Counted from the first letter of the stretch, positions 12,691 through 24,660 are shown. The stretch: 64,000 nucleotides of DNA from Pyrrhosoma nymphula (GCA_963573305.1 OY754339.1:14741941-14805940); one strand, 5' to 3'. The notes: a model not told the origin generated them from the sequence alone. Translations and numbers: made by a program.

Positions 12691-13280
12691 ATCAATGAAT
12701 GAATTTATCCAGCAAGAATGTGACATTTAAAGCAAACAATATTTCAGTATATTTTAGTTTTGTTATTTGATGCAGATTTATTAGTTCCAATAGAATTTCA
12801 CTTCGACTAACTTCCATAGCTTTGTAGCTGTGGCCATAGGACGTATATTTACGTCTTTGCGGACAGGGGCAATGATGCCCGGAAGAACTTGACTGATCGC
12901 CCATGTGAAATGCGAACCGAACCCGAAAACGCTTAACTCAGGTTATCGATGAGGAACCGTTGTTTTCTTTTTGTCAGGATTTTTTTTCCGTTTCCGCTTA
13001 CCTACTGCTTTAAAATTTAATGAAGTATTAACGCTTCCGGAAAAACTTTTGCATTAAATGTCACTATGCAAAATAATTGGAAAAGCATTTCGCGAAAATG
13101 GCATTTATATTTTATGGAAAAATACTATTTTCCACCCTGTTTTCCTCATTCTCCCATTGAACAGCATGTAATTTCAAGTTCTATTAGAGAATAAATTAGC
13201 GTGGAAAGGAAACATTTTGTTGCTCACAACAGATAGAGGACAAGTTTTTGTATTAGTAGACATAATACAAATAAAATGAC
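12691..13280. other. AT-rich stretch without recognisable features
   Basis: Only short open frames (70 codons or fewer). Nothing recognised. Confidence 0.4.
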
Positions 13281-13324
13281 ATTTAAGTCACTATACGGTG
13301 GAACCACCTTATAGTGACTTAAAT
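13281..13324. repeat. Perfect-type 44-nt hairpin
   Basis: ATTTAAGTCACTATACGGTG runs into its reverse complement with a 2-nt turn (AA) and one mismatch, giving arms of 21 bp. It sits 14 bp before a TIR element and could be a tiny foldback relic or a small-RNA-type hairpin. No terminator function is implied in this eukaryotic context. Confidence 0.7.
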
Positions 13325-13337
13325 ATATAGTGACACC

Positions 13338-13671
13338 TAATCTGAATGTGGAAAATTACGTAATTTTCCGTAGTTCAACTCCGCCACCCAGGAGGCATGA
13401 CCATCTTCGGCTCTCAAATGGTGAACTACCGGTCTATTTATTTGATTCATCCGCTCTTTCGACTCTTGATCCGTGTCTTTCGACTCTTGATCCGTTTCAT
13501 TTGGCTCCGCATTTCGTTAGTTCCATCTCACCTGTCATTAGGAACGTGAAATGGAGCCACCATCGGACCTTGGCCGATCGTGAGCCGATCATTAAGAGAG
13601 CGAAACGGGTCTTCCGCCTTCCCGCAAAGAGTAGTCATTAAAAAGGTGAGATTACTAAATAACCCCCCTGA
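13338..13671 (+). mobile_element. TIR element family T, copy 1
   Basis: It shares most of its length with 35840-36219 and, in reverse, with 39310-40053. All copies carry CCGCCACCCAG, a doubled CGACTCTTGATCCGT motif and TGGAGCCACCATCGGACC. The right end reads GTGAGATTAC followed by TAAATAACCCCCCTGA. Its complement is the same roughly 27-bp end (CAGGGG then GTAATCTCAC) seen at the other copies. The left end has an apparent internal deletion (TAATCT joined to GAATGTGG). The 103-codon plus-strand frame 13330-13641 lies in it. A related frame exists in copy 2 (both end REPIIKRAKR then RLPAKS), but I see no protein family and treat it as non-coding. Confidence 0.75.
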
Positions 13672-13740
13672 TTGTTCTAAGGGTAAAATTTAGAAAGTAC
13701 GACAGCTGAAAGGTGAAGATTTCGTTCTATTATTCCTAAT

Positions 13741-14400
13741 TTAAAAAAAAATGGAATTCCAAGAGTTGCTAAGATGAAAACCAGCGTCACGATTAATATT
13801 ATAATTTTCCAGCCTAATCTCAATGACTTCCTTTGCCAATCCATCCCAATAACTGTTAGAACGGCAAAGAATCTTGGCGCTATCCTATTTAATCCTGTGG
13901 CCAAGACTAATGCTTTGTTCAGTAACAGCAGATTGTTTGGGCTATCCAAGCTTGATATGTCTCCGGTATTCTTTAAGCCTAGGTGGTAATAGTTCTTTCA
14001 GTCTCCCGCACGTAGACTTGGCCACATTAACAAGGGATCTGGTAGACACCAGGAGTCATAATGCCAGTAGGGTCCTTAACTTTTACGAGTTGGTCTCTTT
14101 AAGTTTTTCTATCGGTTTATGGAAGGAGTCGATGTAGTATCTTCTTAGAATTTTGGAGATTTTTCCAGATATATACGGTAGAATGTCCCTAGTGTTCGGT
14201 TTAGGGCGTTATACCTCGGTTTAGGGCGTTTCCAATTTTCGAAAGTCCTATTCAGAGCCATTGGGATGTGCCGTTCTCTGAATTCATTTGGACGGAAAGT
14301 CTTTGGTAGATGATCTTTTAGTCTTCTTCATAACAAATATGCCCTTCAAAGATTTTTCATTCTCTTCTGGTTGATGTATGTGCGAGAATATTTTTGGGAT
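13741..14400 (-). pseudogene. Penelope-like element, linker plus complete GIY-YIG endonuclease (family B)
   Basis: Read on the minus strand from about 14330, the frames give FRERHIPMALNRTFEN, then LPYISGKISKILRRYYI (the link between RT and endonuclease in Penelope-like elements), then KDPTGIMTPGVYQIPC*CG and VYVRETERTITT. The last two are the GIY and YIG blocks; YVRET replaces the usual YVGQT. Next come RRHIKLG, QSAVTEQSISLGHRI, AKILCRSNSYWDG and EVIEIRLENYNINRDAGFHL, ending LSNSW and a stop at 13741-13743. This is the full C-terminal order of the family. At least one frameshift and four stops inactivate it. It is a different lineage from family A (9822, 20600). Confidence 0.9.
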
Positions 14401-15411
14401 ACAGTTGTCAAAATACAAACTCTTTCATTAGATGTTTCATTGATTATAATACAGTGGATACTGTAGAGAAAATGTGAGGAACATTTATCATATTTAAAGT
14501 TAAAAATTAGAAATTATTTTTTTCACGGCAAGTGAGAGATCATTCATTCAGTCAATCCTTGTTGATGCTGCCAGTAGTATAAAGGTTTATTTAAGCTGTG
14601 CACTTCATTTATACATTTGGCGAGTACTGTGTAGAAGAGAAAACTTCTGAGCCTGTGCAAAATAATTCGAGCCATTGTTTCACCAAGAAGTGAATCTTAC
14701 AAAAAAGCTTTCTTTCCAATACAAATGAGATTTTGCATCATCCAGCTTTGATTTTTTTGCCTGTCGAATAAGGAATTTGCAATATTAAAATCCACGATCT
14801 AATATCTCGTTGTTTCCTCTTTAGCAACATCCTTTCATTCATGTTGCAAAGGAAAGATTTTTTACTTTATTCTCACTGAAGAGAAGAAGAAAAAAATAAA
14901 ACGAAACACAAATTGTCTCAAAAAACCTCTCTCGGAGACGCTTGGAAAAAACGAAGCGAAGGCACGAAAGTTTCAAAACCTCAACCCCACTCTCGTCCCT
15001 TTCACATCGATAACGGAAAAAACAACTGAAAAACGGGATCCGTCGCATCCACGAGTCAAAGCGAGCGGCAATGACGGACGGCAAAAAAGGGATTATCCCA
15101 CGCGAGTTTATTCAGTTCCAGGGCGAGAAAAAATGGTGTGGTACGCGTGTGGGTGAAGGGCGGGGAAAATTTCTGAGGTGCTCACGCAGCTGGAGCAGTC
15201 GCGGTGCACAACGGCCAAAGCAACTCAAACTATTTCGAATAGAGGCATTGAGAAGCATCCTTGCCGCGGTCAGTGGAGGATTTTCTGACATTTGGTGAAC
15301 CTCGAGCTAAATAAAAGAGAATAATCATCTCGACTTTGAAATAAAATCACATGAAAATCGGGCATGTGAGCGACAGAAATTTTATACTCTTAAAGAAGTA
15401 ATATTTGTGTA
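14401..15411. other. Stretch without recognisable features
   Basis: Minus strand 14839-15084 is open for 81 codons and plus strand 15071-15298 for 75 codons. Neither looks like a reverse transcriptase, so the rest of the family B PLE is not here. CpG content rises around 14930-15240. Confidence 0.4.
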
Positions 15412-15910
15412 ATGCAATAAAATGGAATTCACTACAATTTATTATAACTCTGGGTACAAGGCCCTTGAGCGTAAAAAATAATTACACGAATATATTATTT
15501 CACAGCATTGAACTAGATGAAGAGGGTGCTTGCAATGGTGGCCAATGCTTGAATATGTGACGCGAGCGTGCGCTGTGCACCATCTTTGTTCCCCCTGGTT
15601 CACCTTAACGCTAACGGCCTGACGCAATAATTTTGCAGTTTCACGATGTTTTATTTCGTCTGGAGCCAAAAACTATTTCCTTTCTCCCGATAGCGCTTCA
15701 GTCATCATCAGGGCTTCTGAAATAACTAATAACTTTGGAATATAATTAAAAGTAATGCAATACAATTTATTATGACTCTGGATACAAAGCCCTTTAGCGT
15801 GAAAAATAATTACATTATTTCATAGCATTGAGGTAGATGAGCTTTCAGAAGACCTGATGATGACGAAAAAGTCGATCGTCGAATCGTTGACAGATATGAA
15901 GCCTGTTACC
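15412..15910 (+). repeat. Direct duplication of about 90 bp, 340 bp apart
   Basis: 15412-15520 and 15755-15836 share AATTTATTATAACTCTGG-type sequence (AACTCTGGGTACAAGGCCC against GACTCTGGATACAAAGCCC), then AAAAATAATTAC and TAGATGA. The first copy is followed at 15695-15715 by a reverse-strand CTGATGATGACTGAAG. The second is followed by a plus-strand CTGATGATGACGAA at 15854. It may be a pair of terminal repeats of a decayed retroelement. Confidence 0.5.
15854..15883 (+). other. CTGATGA-T-hairpin-GAA motif
   Basis: CTGATGA (15854-15860), T, then GACGA pairing with TCGTC (15876-15880), then GAA. It resembles a hammerhead ribozyme core but has an extra U before stem II. Related motifs lie at 36217, 36378-36412 and 50230-50266. 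Confidence 0.4.
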
Positions 15911-18733
15911 TGATGTAATACCCGTGCAACATTTATACATGAGATTCACGGAGAAAATATTATATCACTTACTTTTTGAATATGCATTCTTAATAAATCT
16001 TTTTTATTTATTTAAATTAATAGCCATACGTATTCCCAGCGAAAAACTACAGTCACATTGAGTAGAATCCATGACTCTAGATAATTAATATATGTTTCAA
16101 GAGTTGCTTGCCCTAAATTTTCAACACAAGGTAGATGTTTTTACTTTTTATCCGCTAATGCGTCCACTCCTCCGTGATATCCAGAGGCAAGCAAGGAAAG
16201 TGCTGAGGGAAGCAATATGGTTGACGTTTCGGTTGTTAGGTTACAGTTTGATGAGTTCATTCCCTCTCTACCTACCTCAATGATTCATTATACACAACTA
16301 CGATTTAGCTGGTTATGGTATAATTCTTTACGCAGAGCATCACATATATGTACCTGGAAAGATCCCCGAATTTCCATGCTCAACCCAGATAAATTGTAAA
16401 TTGAAAAAGTAAACAGGCCTTAACTCAAACTAATTAGCCCCATGTTAAATGTTCATAAAAACCACGTAGCTACCGTCAACATGGCTGTGTTTTAGCTCAG
16501 ATGTTCATACTTTTTAAAAGATTAGTAACGGCCTCCAGATATTAGACGATCAACGGTGAAATGCACAAAAAATAAGTACATATATGCATGAAATCTATGC
16601 TAATATGGTTTGTATGACTGGTTTTTATGCCAGACTTTTTTAACGGTTTATCAGCTAGTACTTACACATATAAAATAATAAACAATTATATACCAATTAA
16701 AAAAATTAGGAAATAACTATATTCTCATTTTGAAATTCTCTTGTGCATTTAAAGTGAGGGAAATCTTTATATCTGAAGGAATTGAGTTTCACATTTTAAA
16801 TGAGATTACAACAAAGCAGTTTCTTAACGTTGTGGTCTGTAGTGCAGGAAAGAAGAATTAGGAATTACTTCTTTTGATGACTTTGTGTTAACCTGGCGAT
16901 AACTTATACGGACGAAAGAAATAATTTGGTTCCCTGTGTTCGAATAGCTGATTACATTAACACTAATTGTTCTCTGTTCTGTGAAAATTGAAATGCGATC
17001 CGTGAGGCGCACGCCGAAAATATATAGCTTAAGCAGGAACTTGGCTACTTTGTGTGTGTGTCACATCGGAAACATCTCCTACCATTTAGACGAGGCATCA
17101 AACCTTGAAGGGTATAGGTACGGGAAAACCATTGGGCTAATTGTAAGTCTGATATTGGGTAAAATTCGTTAAAGACCATTTCGCACGATACATAATCCAC
17201 CACCACCTGCGAGTCGAGGCAGAGGGTAGTGGCAGGGGGTGTTAGGACACCAGCCATGGAAAGGGGAGGGATATAGGGAAATAGAGAGGGGAGAGAGGGC
17301 AGAGTTCAGCTGTGTGTTAACAATCTGTCCTAAGTTAGTGTCACTAACCACTGACAACACTAATGATGCGAGGAAAGAAGGAATGTTTGTTACCTCCAGC
17401 TCGGCGGAGTATCTGTCTTATTTTGTCACTTCTATTAGCTCTAAAGATATAGCTCAGGGTCTAAATAATAGATATATTCTCCTAGTCGTACTGAAATTCG
17501 TCTGATTTGATTTTTTTTCAAATAATCTAAGCCTAGCCTGTTGTTCTTGATTGTAGAGCGGTTCCCTCCACCAAGTCCTTCCATCAGCTGCGTAGCACTT
17601 TTTTGTTTTTAACGAAGTTTAAAGAAGTAACACAAGTTTTATAACGAAGCGTGTGGAATGTTTCTGAGTGAAAGAAGGAGAGGTGTTTGGGAAAGAAGCG
17701 ATGGGGAAGAACTGAAGTCTCCCCGGGATGTGCGGACCAATCTTATGAGTGGATATTGCAAAGATGATGAGGGACGGGGAGGGTGTGGGATCCAGAGGGG
17801 AGTTGAGAAGGTTTCGGAGTAAATTAGGGGAAGTTTGATGAGGCCGAGTTTGGGATTGGAAACGAGGGGAGAATCGTTCATTGGATGTGTGTGTGAATGT
17901 GTGGGTGTTTAAGAGATGGGAACATTGACAGGCACAAGTTTAAGCATTATCTCTTTAAAGTAATTTGAGAAAGATTTATTAATAGCCATAATGGGGACCA
18001 TATTCGAATTTTATTTATTTATTTATTTCACGGGAACTTTCCCTTTTTAAAATAAAATTACTTCAACGAAACATTTGGTTTGAAATGCATAAGACGTATA
18101 GATATAAAACTAAAATAAACAGATTAAAAATCAGACAAAATATATGTTTAAGCAATGAACGTAAGTAAAACTTGTGGTTTTAAAAATTTTGCGTGAGGTA
18201 ATTAAGTACATTTCTGTAAAAAACAGGCATGGAGTCATGGTTAATAACAATACTTTCTTCTAATCTAGTATAATTACGCACATTACGAGTTACAGGTTCA
18301 TGGTATGAAAGGTCATTACAGCGAAATTTCATATATTTGAGGGCATTCTTTCTTGTTTAGGCGAAAATACCATTTAACTAGATAAGTTCAAGTAATGGTG
18401 GACAGTTATAAATGTTGTTGCACTATTTATGTAGGAGAATGAAATAAAACATTTGTTTTCACAGAAATAAAGGACGTAGATCTAGAATCTGCATGGTTTC
18501 CTTGCATAGATTAACATATTTATAGAAAACAACATAATGATTAACAAATGTTTATTAAATTAATTTTGAATTTAAAATTATTAAAACATTTAGATTTCAA
18601 TCGCACTCTTTCGACTTTTTTACGGACGGATAATCCGTAAAAAATGTCGGGCAAAATACCCATTAATGCAAATATTTCTAGAATACATTTTATTTTTACA
18701 TGTTTTGTGCTCGACATTTCACTATTAATAAGA
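15911..18733. other. AT-rich stretch without recognisable genes
   Basis: Open frames stay under 90 codons. A purine-rich tract lies at about 17260-17300 and a TTTA microsatellite at about 18010-18028. No gene or element could be assigned. Confidence 0.4.
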
Positions 18734-18895
18734 GGGACCTGGAGTAGAGGTGGAGCGGAGCGAATTTTCATTGTTGCTTTGCTCCGGCCGGGGAGCTGAC
18801 GGAGCATTGTCGGAGCGGAGCGGTCCGTGGAGCGGGACCTCGGAGCGGGCCGGAGCAGAGCGATTTGCCGTGTATAGGCTCCGCTCCGGCAATTT
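18734..18895. repeat. GGAGCGG-rich segment, possible hAT-type terminal region
   Basis: The motif GGAGCGG or GGAGCG recurs about eight times with CTCCGCTCC in the opposite sense, beginning near GTAGAGGTGGAGCGGAGCG. Such internally repetitive GGAGCG ends are known from some hAT-type non-autonomous elements, so this is a possible relic. An open plus-strand frame (18750-19067) runs through it, but the arginine, glycine and serine runs come from the repeat. Confidence 0.35.
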
Positions 18896-19269
18896 ACTCA
18901 CCGTAGTAAAATTTGCTAACCGTATTCCTCAGCTACTCGGAGGAGCCTATTTCTCTTTGCCATGGCTTAGAATTGATCGAAAAGAAACATTTTGGAGGAA
19001 AACTCGCATGTGTACTCGCAATGAGAGTTTGAATACCGATTTACCTCATGATATTTATGATTGGTAAGTCGCATCCAATTTTAAATGTAAATACCGGAAT
19101 CTAAATATGGAAGATCTCGCTCGTAGATTGCACAAAAAATACATTAAGATAATTATAATTAATATAATCACAATGTATAACGAAAGCATGAAGTTGAACA
19201 AAAAGACTGATGTGTTGCTGTCCACTTTATATCTCAATTACAACCCAGGCGAATGATTTTTTCACTGTG

Positions 19270-20590
19270 AATTTCACACAATTGTGTGTCCACCAGCGAT
19301 TCATCGAGCTCGCAACCAGGTTCGCTCCGAGATTGCTGGCAGAATAAGAGAGAAAATGAAAAAGGACACACCTCTGATTGTTCACTTTGACGGAAAAATA
19401 CTGCCAGACCTCGCACGGCAAGAAAATATCAACAGAGTTGCCGTTCTTGTGTCAGAAAGTAATTTATGAGTTCCTATATTATTCAAATTAATGATGCACT
19501 TCAAAATTATTTCGAAAGGCAGTTTATTCCTTATTTTCGCAGGTGAAAGCGACCAACAGCTTGGTGTGCCCAAACTTTCATCTGGGACTGGAAAGCTGGA
19601 AGCTTCCACCTCATTTCTATGTGGAACCTAACTTTGGTTACAAGGGGCGCGGTTTTTTATACCACGTCCGTCAATACTAGTATTCATAACGGTGCTGTGG
19701 CTTGCCTTGAACGGTTACTGAAAAGAAAGCTGCTCCACTTGGCTTGTCACCACCACGTGGTGGAAATCGTGCTGAAGACAGTGTTCGAACACTGCCTAGG
19801 AGTTTAAAAAAATCTGCAGAGTTGACAATTTTCAATTTGTTCATCAAAAAGTGGCCCACCCTTGATCAACAGGATTTTGACGCAGGAATTTATGATCCAC
19901 ACATATTAAGGATCATCGGATGTGAATCTGACGGCATAATCGAGTTTTGTTCTTTTCAACTGCAGGTTTATTAAATCTTTTAAATTTAAATTTAGGTAAA
20001 TCTTTTAGCACGAATAGACTCTGGATCTATAGCAGCAAACATCGTAATCAAAGTATTTTCTTTTCAAACAGGAATACCAACCCCGAGGGTAGTTACTACA
20101 AATATTTCCTAAATGTGACCATCATATTTCTTGGCGGAGTTCATCATACGGGCATCGAGTTCAGAGCCCCTCCACCCATCCACGATGCTCGGTGGATGAA
20201 CCGTGCAATATACGCTCTCTTAATGCTCATCTTTGGCGGAGAATTCCCACAAGATTCACCGGGACACAAGATGAAGCTGAGAGACTTATGCGCATTTATA
20301 GGGAAAGTGTACGTGCGATATTGGTTAACAGCACCAGTCACCAGAACTACCTCATGAATTTATGAAAAAAGACCCTAAAGATTGGGAGAAGAGAGAAAGC
20401 TATAAAGGTGATCGTCAGCACAACAAACAGCTAAAAGTGGTGAATGATGTGGCCGAGCCACAGAATTCAACAGCGCTCTCATGATTACTAACGATGAGGA
20501 ACAAAAGCAGTATTTGTTGCAGGTTGTATCTCAGTTTCGGAAAATGGTAAGCCAGGGAATGAAGAAAGAGCATGCCCAACTGAAACCTGA
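19270..20590 (+). pseudogene. Decayed transposon-type protein of an unnamed invertebrate repeat family
   Basis: Successive frames give IAGRIREKMKKDTPLIVHFD and GKILPDLARQENINRVAVLV (19341-19455), then QQLGVPKLSSGTG (about 19557), then VACLERLLKRKLLHLACHHH and VVEIVLKTVFEHCLG (19697-19805), then KKWPTLDQQDFDAGIYD (about 19847). These are followed by TIIFLGGVHHTGIEFRAPP and HDARWMNRAIYALLMLIFGG (about 20122-20235), KVYVRYWLTAP (about 20304), and finally LKVVNDVAEPQNSTA (about 20431) and EEQKQYLLQVVS (about 20499). I remember this block order from uncharacterised, high-copy proteins in several invertebrate genomes. That is recollection, not a search. The superfamily and reaction are unknown to me. 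Frameshifts and stops break it into at least five pieces, and an intron-like gap around 19460-19540 cannot be excluded. Confidence 0.7.
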
Positions 20591-21260
20591 CTTTGTTTGA
20601 TCATTATATCAGAGTTCAAATGCAGGTTCAAGTACAATTTGCGACTAATTTACATGACGGGATAAAAAGAACCGGTTTGAAGGGGGAGGATCTTGGGGAG
20701 GGGGAGAGAGTTGGGTCTGTTACTCAACATAAGTATATTATACCCGAGAAAAGCATAAAAAACAATACCAAAGATTAAAATACAAGGGTTTGGGGACGGT
20801 AAAAAGGGGGAAAATATATTTGGAACAAAGTCATTTAAAAGTCTATGGGTACGAATTTTAAAAGCTGAAATATTTAAAAAATTATCTTAGAAATCTAGCT
20901 TTTACGCCTTCCTAAAAAATGTAAAATAGATGGGTAAAAATCAATGAATGCGTAGAAACTAGTAAGTTTTCTGCAAAAACAGACAGTCACAATTTATAAA
21001 ACATTTAAATGTTCAGTTATTCTGGTCTTGAATATCCGGCCAGTCTGGCCGATGTACAAAACAATTAATTCCCTATGAATCACGTCTGAGCAAGTAAACC
21101 TCACTTTTCTCCAATTTGTCACATCTTTTAGATCTGACGCCAGAGAACGCTGGGAACTAACGTTTTTGCGCACCTCTGTGATTGGTCATGAAACACTGGC
21201 AATCATGTATATTTTTTTTAAGTAAATAAACCTCAACCTGACCTCACTTTGTTTGATCAT
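20590..21260 (-). mobile_element. Penelope-like element fragment (family A, copy 2) with 15-bp target duplication
   Basis: The body (20600-21232) matches 9822-10455 in the same orientation. ACTTTGTTTGATCAT stands at both 20590-20604 and 21246-21260. That is a 15-bp duplication bracketing the insert, with about 13 extra bases at the right side. The YIGQTGR block is intact on the minus strand at about 21032-21060. One-base deletions at about 21005 and 20978 relative to copy 1 shift the frame. The insertion landed just behind, or in the tail of, the transposon-type protein at 19270-20590, so it is younger than that element. Confidence 0.85.
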
Positions 21261-21349
21261 TTTTTCTGCAGGAAAAATAAAGTTAAGATCGATTGCATTA
21301 CGTGTCGACATTATTTGGTACAATAGACGAGTTCAACATTCAAATTTGG

Positions 21350-21510
21350 AGGATAAGAAGGCACCACAGCGCCGTGGCAAGTGAGTGTGGTGGAGGTAAC
21401 CGGAGGAGGGGGTGGGGTGGTGCGGTAACAGGCGCCTGTCGCGCAGCGCACACTCACCGCGTGGCGCCACCCTCGGCGCCAGGCTGCGCGAGCCGCGAAG
21501 CCTAAACGGA
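21350..21510. other. GC-rich island
   Basis: This roughly 160-bp segment is far richer in G, C and CpG than its surroundings. It contains GGAGGAGGGGGTGGGGTGG and a run of GCG/CGC motifs with short inverted pieces such as TGGCGCCA. I see no coding pattern. It may be the end of an unrecognised element. Confidence 0.4.
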
Positions 21511-21627
21511 GCGAGACACGCAAAAAACCGACGAAATTATCGATTGTAGTAACATAACTTAGCGTTTTTACACCTGAAATGACCGTTTTCGCGAAATTAT
21601 ACGACAAATTATTGGGGGTTGGTATTT

Positions 21628-22302
21628 AGGCCCCTCTCGCTACCTGACTACTTTTTCAAAAATCTTTTTTTGCCTTTCCTTGCACACCCGAGTGTCATCG
21701 GATTCCCGGTTGACGTTTTTTAAATTTCAAAAAAGTTGTTTTTTTTTCGGGACAGCCTAACGTGGGCAAACATAAGCAAATGGTTTCACGTTCAAAGACG
21801 GGAATCTTAGCGACAAATTCCGAGTACAAGGCATAAATCCAAATTTCACGTTCTTAAAAATGCTGCTTGGGAATATCTGATTAAATAACCCTTGTTAATA
21901 ATCTGCCTAAAATTACCCTGCCTAAAATAAACTTTTTTGAGAGTTTTGAACCCTTTCAAATTGTAGTTCTCGAATAAAAAACATTTTTCTCTATTTTAAA
22001 CGTTTAAAGCTTTCTTTCAAGTAATGTCCGACTGAAGTGGAATGAAAAAAATTGTTTTACTTTTATAACCACTAATAGACCAGAATTTTAATGTCGAGAA
22101 AAGGATTTTTCCTCCTAATTGTTGAATAATATCTTAATAATTGTTATAAAGGCCCCATTTAATTAAGGCCCCTCTCGCTACCTGACTATTGAACAGTTTT
22201 CAAAAATCTTTTTTGCCTTTCCTTGTACACCCGAGTGTCATCGGAATCCGGCTGACGTTTTTGAAATTTCAAAAAAGTTTGTTTTTTTGTTGGGACAGCC
22301 TA
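21628..22302 (+). repeat. Direct repeat of about 135 bp
   Basis: 21628-21759 and 22166-22302 share AGGCCCCTCTCGCTACCTGA, ACACCCGAGTGTCATCGG and GGGACAGCCTA with a few substitutions and indels, 540 bp apart. The spacing suggests terminal repeats of a short element or a local duplication. No TG...CA ends or primer site were visible, so I do not call an LTR. Confidence 0.7.
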
Positions 22303-22593
22303 CCGCCCTTCGTTTATGAAGGTCGCAGGGCAAATACGTTTCGGTTCCCGCCCACGCTGTTCTGGTTTCTTTCACGTGAATAAGCCGCACTGAGGGAACG
22401 ACTGTTTAGATCATTAACCACCCCTTCTCACTATGCTCTCTTAACACCTCGGTCGAGAGATGAATTATGGCGCTGACCTTGGAACAGCGTCTCAGACTCG
22501 GCTTTAAATAGGTTGCGCACCACACTTCGTCGACTTAAGTGACTTCAACTTCCTTTGTCTCCAAGGCAACGCATTGGACATTAGAACGTAGCT

Positions 22594-24035
22594 TATAGCC
22601 GCATCCGAATTCGCCGTAAGGATCCTTCCAAGTGCGCATATACGTCCTTCCGGGGACGGCGGCCATCTTGAAGGATGTCCGAATTGGTTGAGCCTCCTCG
22701 CAAGGATCCGTACGAGGACGTTTCCATCGAGGATGCATTGGGTGCTCACTTCGACCCGTCCTCGGACAGCCATTTTGGAATGTTGAACCTTGGGAATAAA
22801 TCCGGGGGACGCGCAGAACGCTTTGCATTTGTTTCCTATGCCACTTTTAGGAGAATTTAGAACAGATCACATAATTTGCGTAATGTGTTATTTACTCAAG
22901 AAGTTAGGAAATGTCGGTGATAATATTGTTACCCTCTGCTTCTAATCGTGCTCTATATTAAAGTGGCAACGGTTTTGGTGGTTAAAGTTATCTCTAGGAA
23001 TGAGAAGGAAGCCCTGTATAAAAAAAATAACCTCGAATTCATAATGTCTGTACAGTGATTTTTTAAATTTATCTCCGGCATAATTCTTTCGGATATTTTC
23101 ATAATATGTTTGAATATCTAGTTGACCTCATTGCAATTTCACGTAGTAGTGTACCATGTCTTAAGAACGATAAGCAACGATCTAAATAAAGGGACAACTA
23201 AATTGATAAACTAAAATTTCCAAATTATGTTTCACCGGAAAAATTATAAATTAGATAAAATTAAAGACAAGCATAACATGTGAAGGATAATTAAGAAATA
23301 TCTACCAAACAAGAGTGTCAATATAATAAAATTATGTGGTAGATATCTACTGTAGGTGTGTTCAGTTATAGTTCGGTGCTTTTAATAAACCTTCGCCAAC
23401 GTAACACCTATCGTTTACTTTTATTTTACGTATTTAAGCGTTGGTTTCTCCGGTGTAGTTTCTATTGGGGAGTTATAATTTTCTAAATTGGTATATAACT
23501 AAAAGTGCTTACTTCAAATTTCTTAAACTTCATACAAAGTCCTACCACAAATGAAATGGTAAGAAAATAGAGAGGATTGAATAAAAAGTAAATCCAAATA
23601 ACTGTTATGGGGGACATTTCAAGGTTGGAAAGATAATTATACGACAAATTCATGGCTAATTATCATAAAAAAAACCTTAAAAAAAAGATAACGCAAATAT
23701 AACTTTGAAAAATAATAACACAAGAAATTATTCACCGAAATGCATACGACACTCTGTTATGAGAAATAAATAAACTTCTGAATGCAACAAAACTTACAAT
23801 TAGTACGGCTAAATAGCTAAATAAAACGATTAATTTGGGTTTAGCGGGATGCTGCATAAATTCTAATTCAGTTGCTTTGTAGTATTCATTTTTTTTGTTG
23901 ATATTTTTGTCTCATTGATGGCAGCACTATGCTCAAGGACGTCCGAACTCGTACATCCTCGATGAGACACCTTGACACCTCGCCTTACCGCCTGTGTCCT
24001 CGAGTCCTTGAATCCTAACGAATTCGGACGCGGCT
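22594..24035. repeat. Possible divergent repeat pair around AGCCGC-TCCGAATTCG
   Basis: AGCCGCATCCGAATTCG (about 22598) recurs in reverse complement as CGAATTCGGACGCGGCT near 24018. Both are followed, in that sense, by AAGGAT-like and CATCGAGGATG motifs. The match is patchy. Small overlapping frames occur at 22504-22860 on both strands because of higher GC. No product is recognised. Confidence 0.3.
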
Positions 24036-24039
24036 TAAG

Positions 24040-24420
24040 GTGGTTGGGTTTGATTTTTGTCCATTGTATCAGATTTGCGTGAAACTTTCCCAAAGTCCTT
24101 TCATTAGTGGTATCAATAGATAAAACTGAAAATTTTTGCACTAAACCGATTTGGTTTTATTGGGTATTGAGTTATTTTTAACTCGTAGCATTATAGCACT
24201 AGACTTATATTTCGTAATAATTCGGTTACATTTGTGTACATTTTTTCTCAACGCGCAATAAAACATTTCTTATACTTATAATTGTTGTGAAAAAATATCA
24301 ATTCGTCACGTCCGGGTACAAATATGTATTTCATTATAATTTCGTCTGAATTTCGATACCGTTCTGAAAACTGTCGTCGTAACATTCTTTAATAAAGGAA
24401 AAAAAATCTAGCATTTAATT
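24040..24420 (+). repeat. R1 dispersed repeat, copy 1
   Basis: It starts GGTGGTTGGGTTTGATTTTTG and carries TTCGTAATAATTCGG at 24211-24225 and TTATAATTGTTGTG near 24281. The same landmarks occur in the same order, in reverse, at 33560-34160 and, forward, at 34735-35115. By eye the copies look roughly 60-70% similar with many indels. The 84-92 codon frames in it are not conserved, so I treat it as non-coding. The parent element type is unknown. Confidence 0.6.
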
Positions 24421-24660
24421 CTTGTATCATTTCCATTGATGCCTGTACGTGGCGTTTCAACGCATTAACAGACGAACTTGTGGCGTGCTGAGCCACGACT
24501 CACTTTAAAGTAATATTACTTACAACGGAGTCCTTTGTTGAAATATTTTTATTGCGTACCGTTTACAGAGTTTTTGCAAGATGCTCTACGTTACAGGAGT
24601 TACGGTATTGGGTGCTCGAGGCAGACTGCCGGTAGCGACCGGATCGACTGCTCTCTCTCA

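Noticed and set aside
21628..22302. A short LTR retrotransposon
   Set aside because: The two 135-bp direct repeats lack TG...CA ends, a primer-binding site, a polypurine tract and a flanking duplication.
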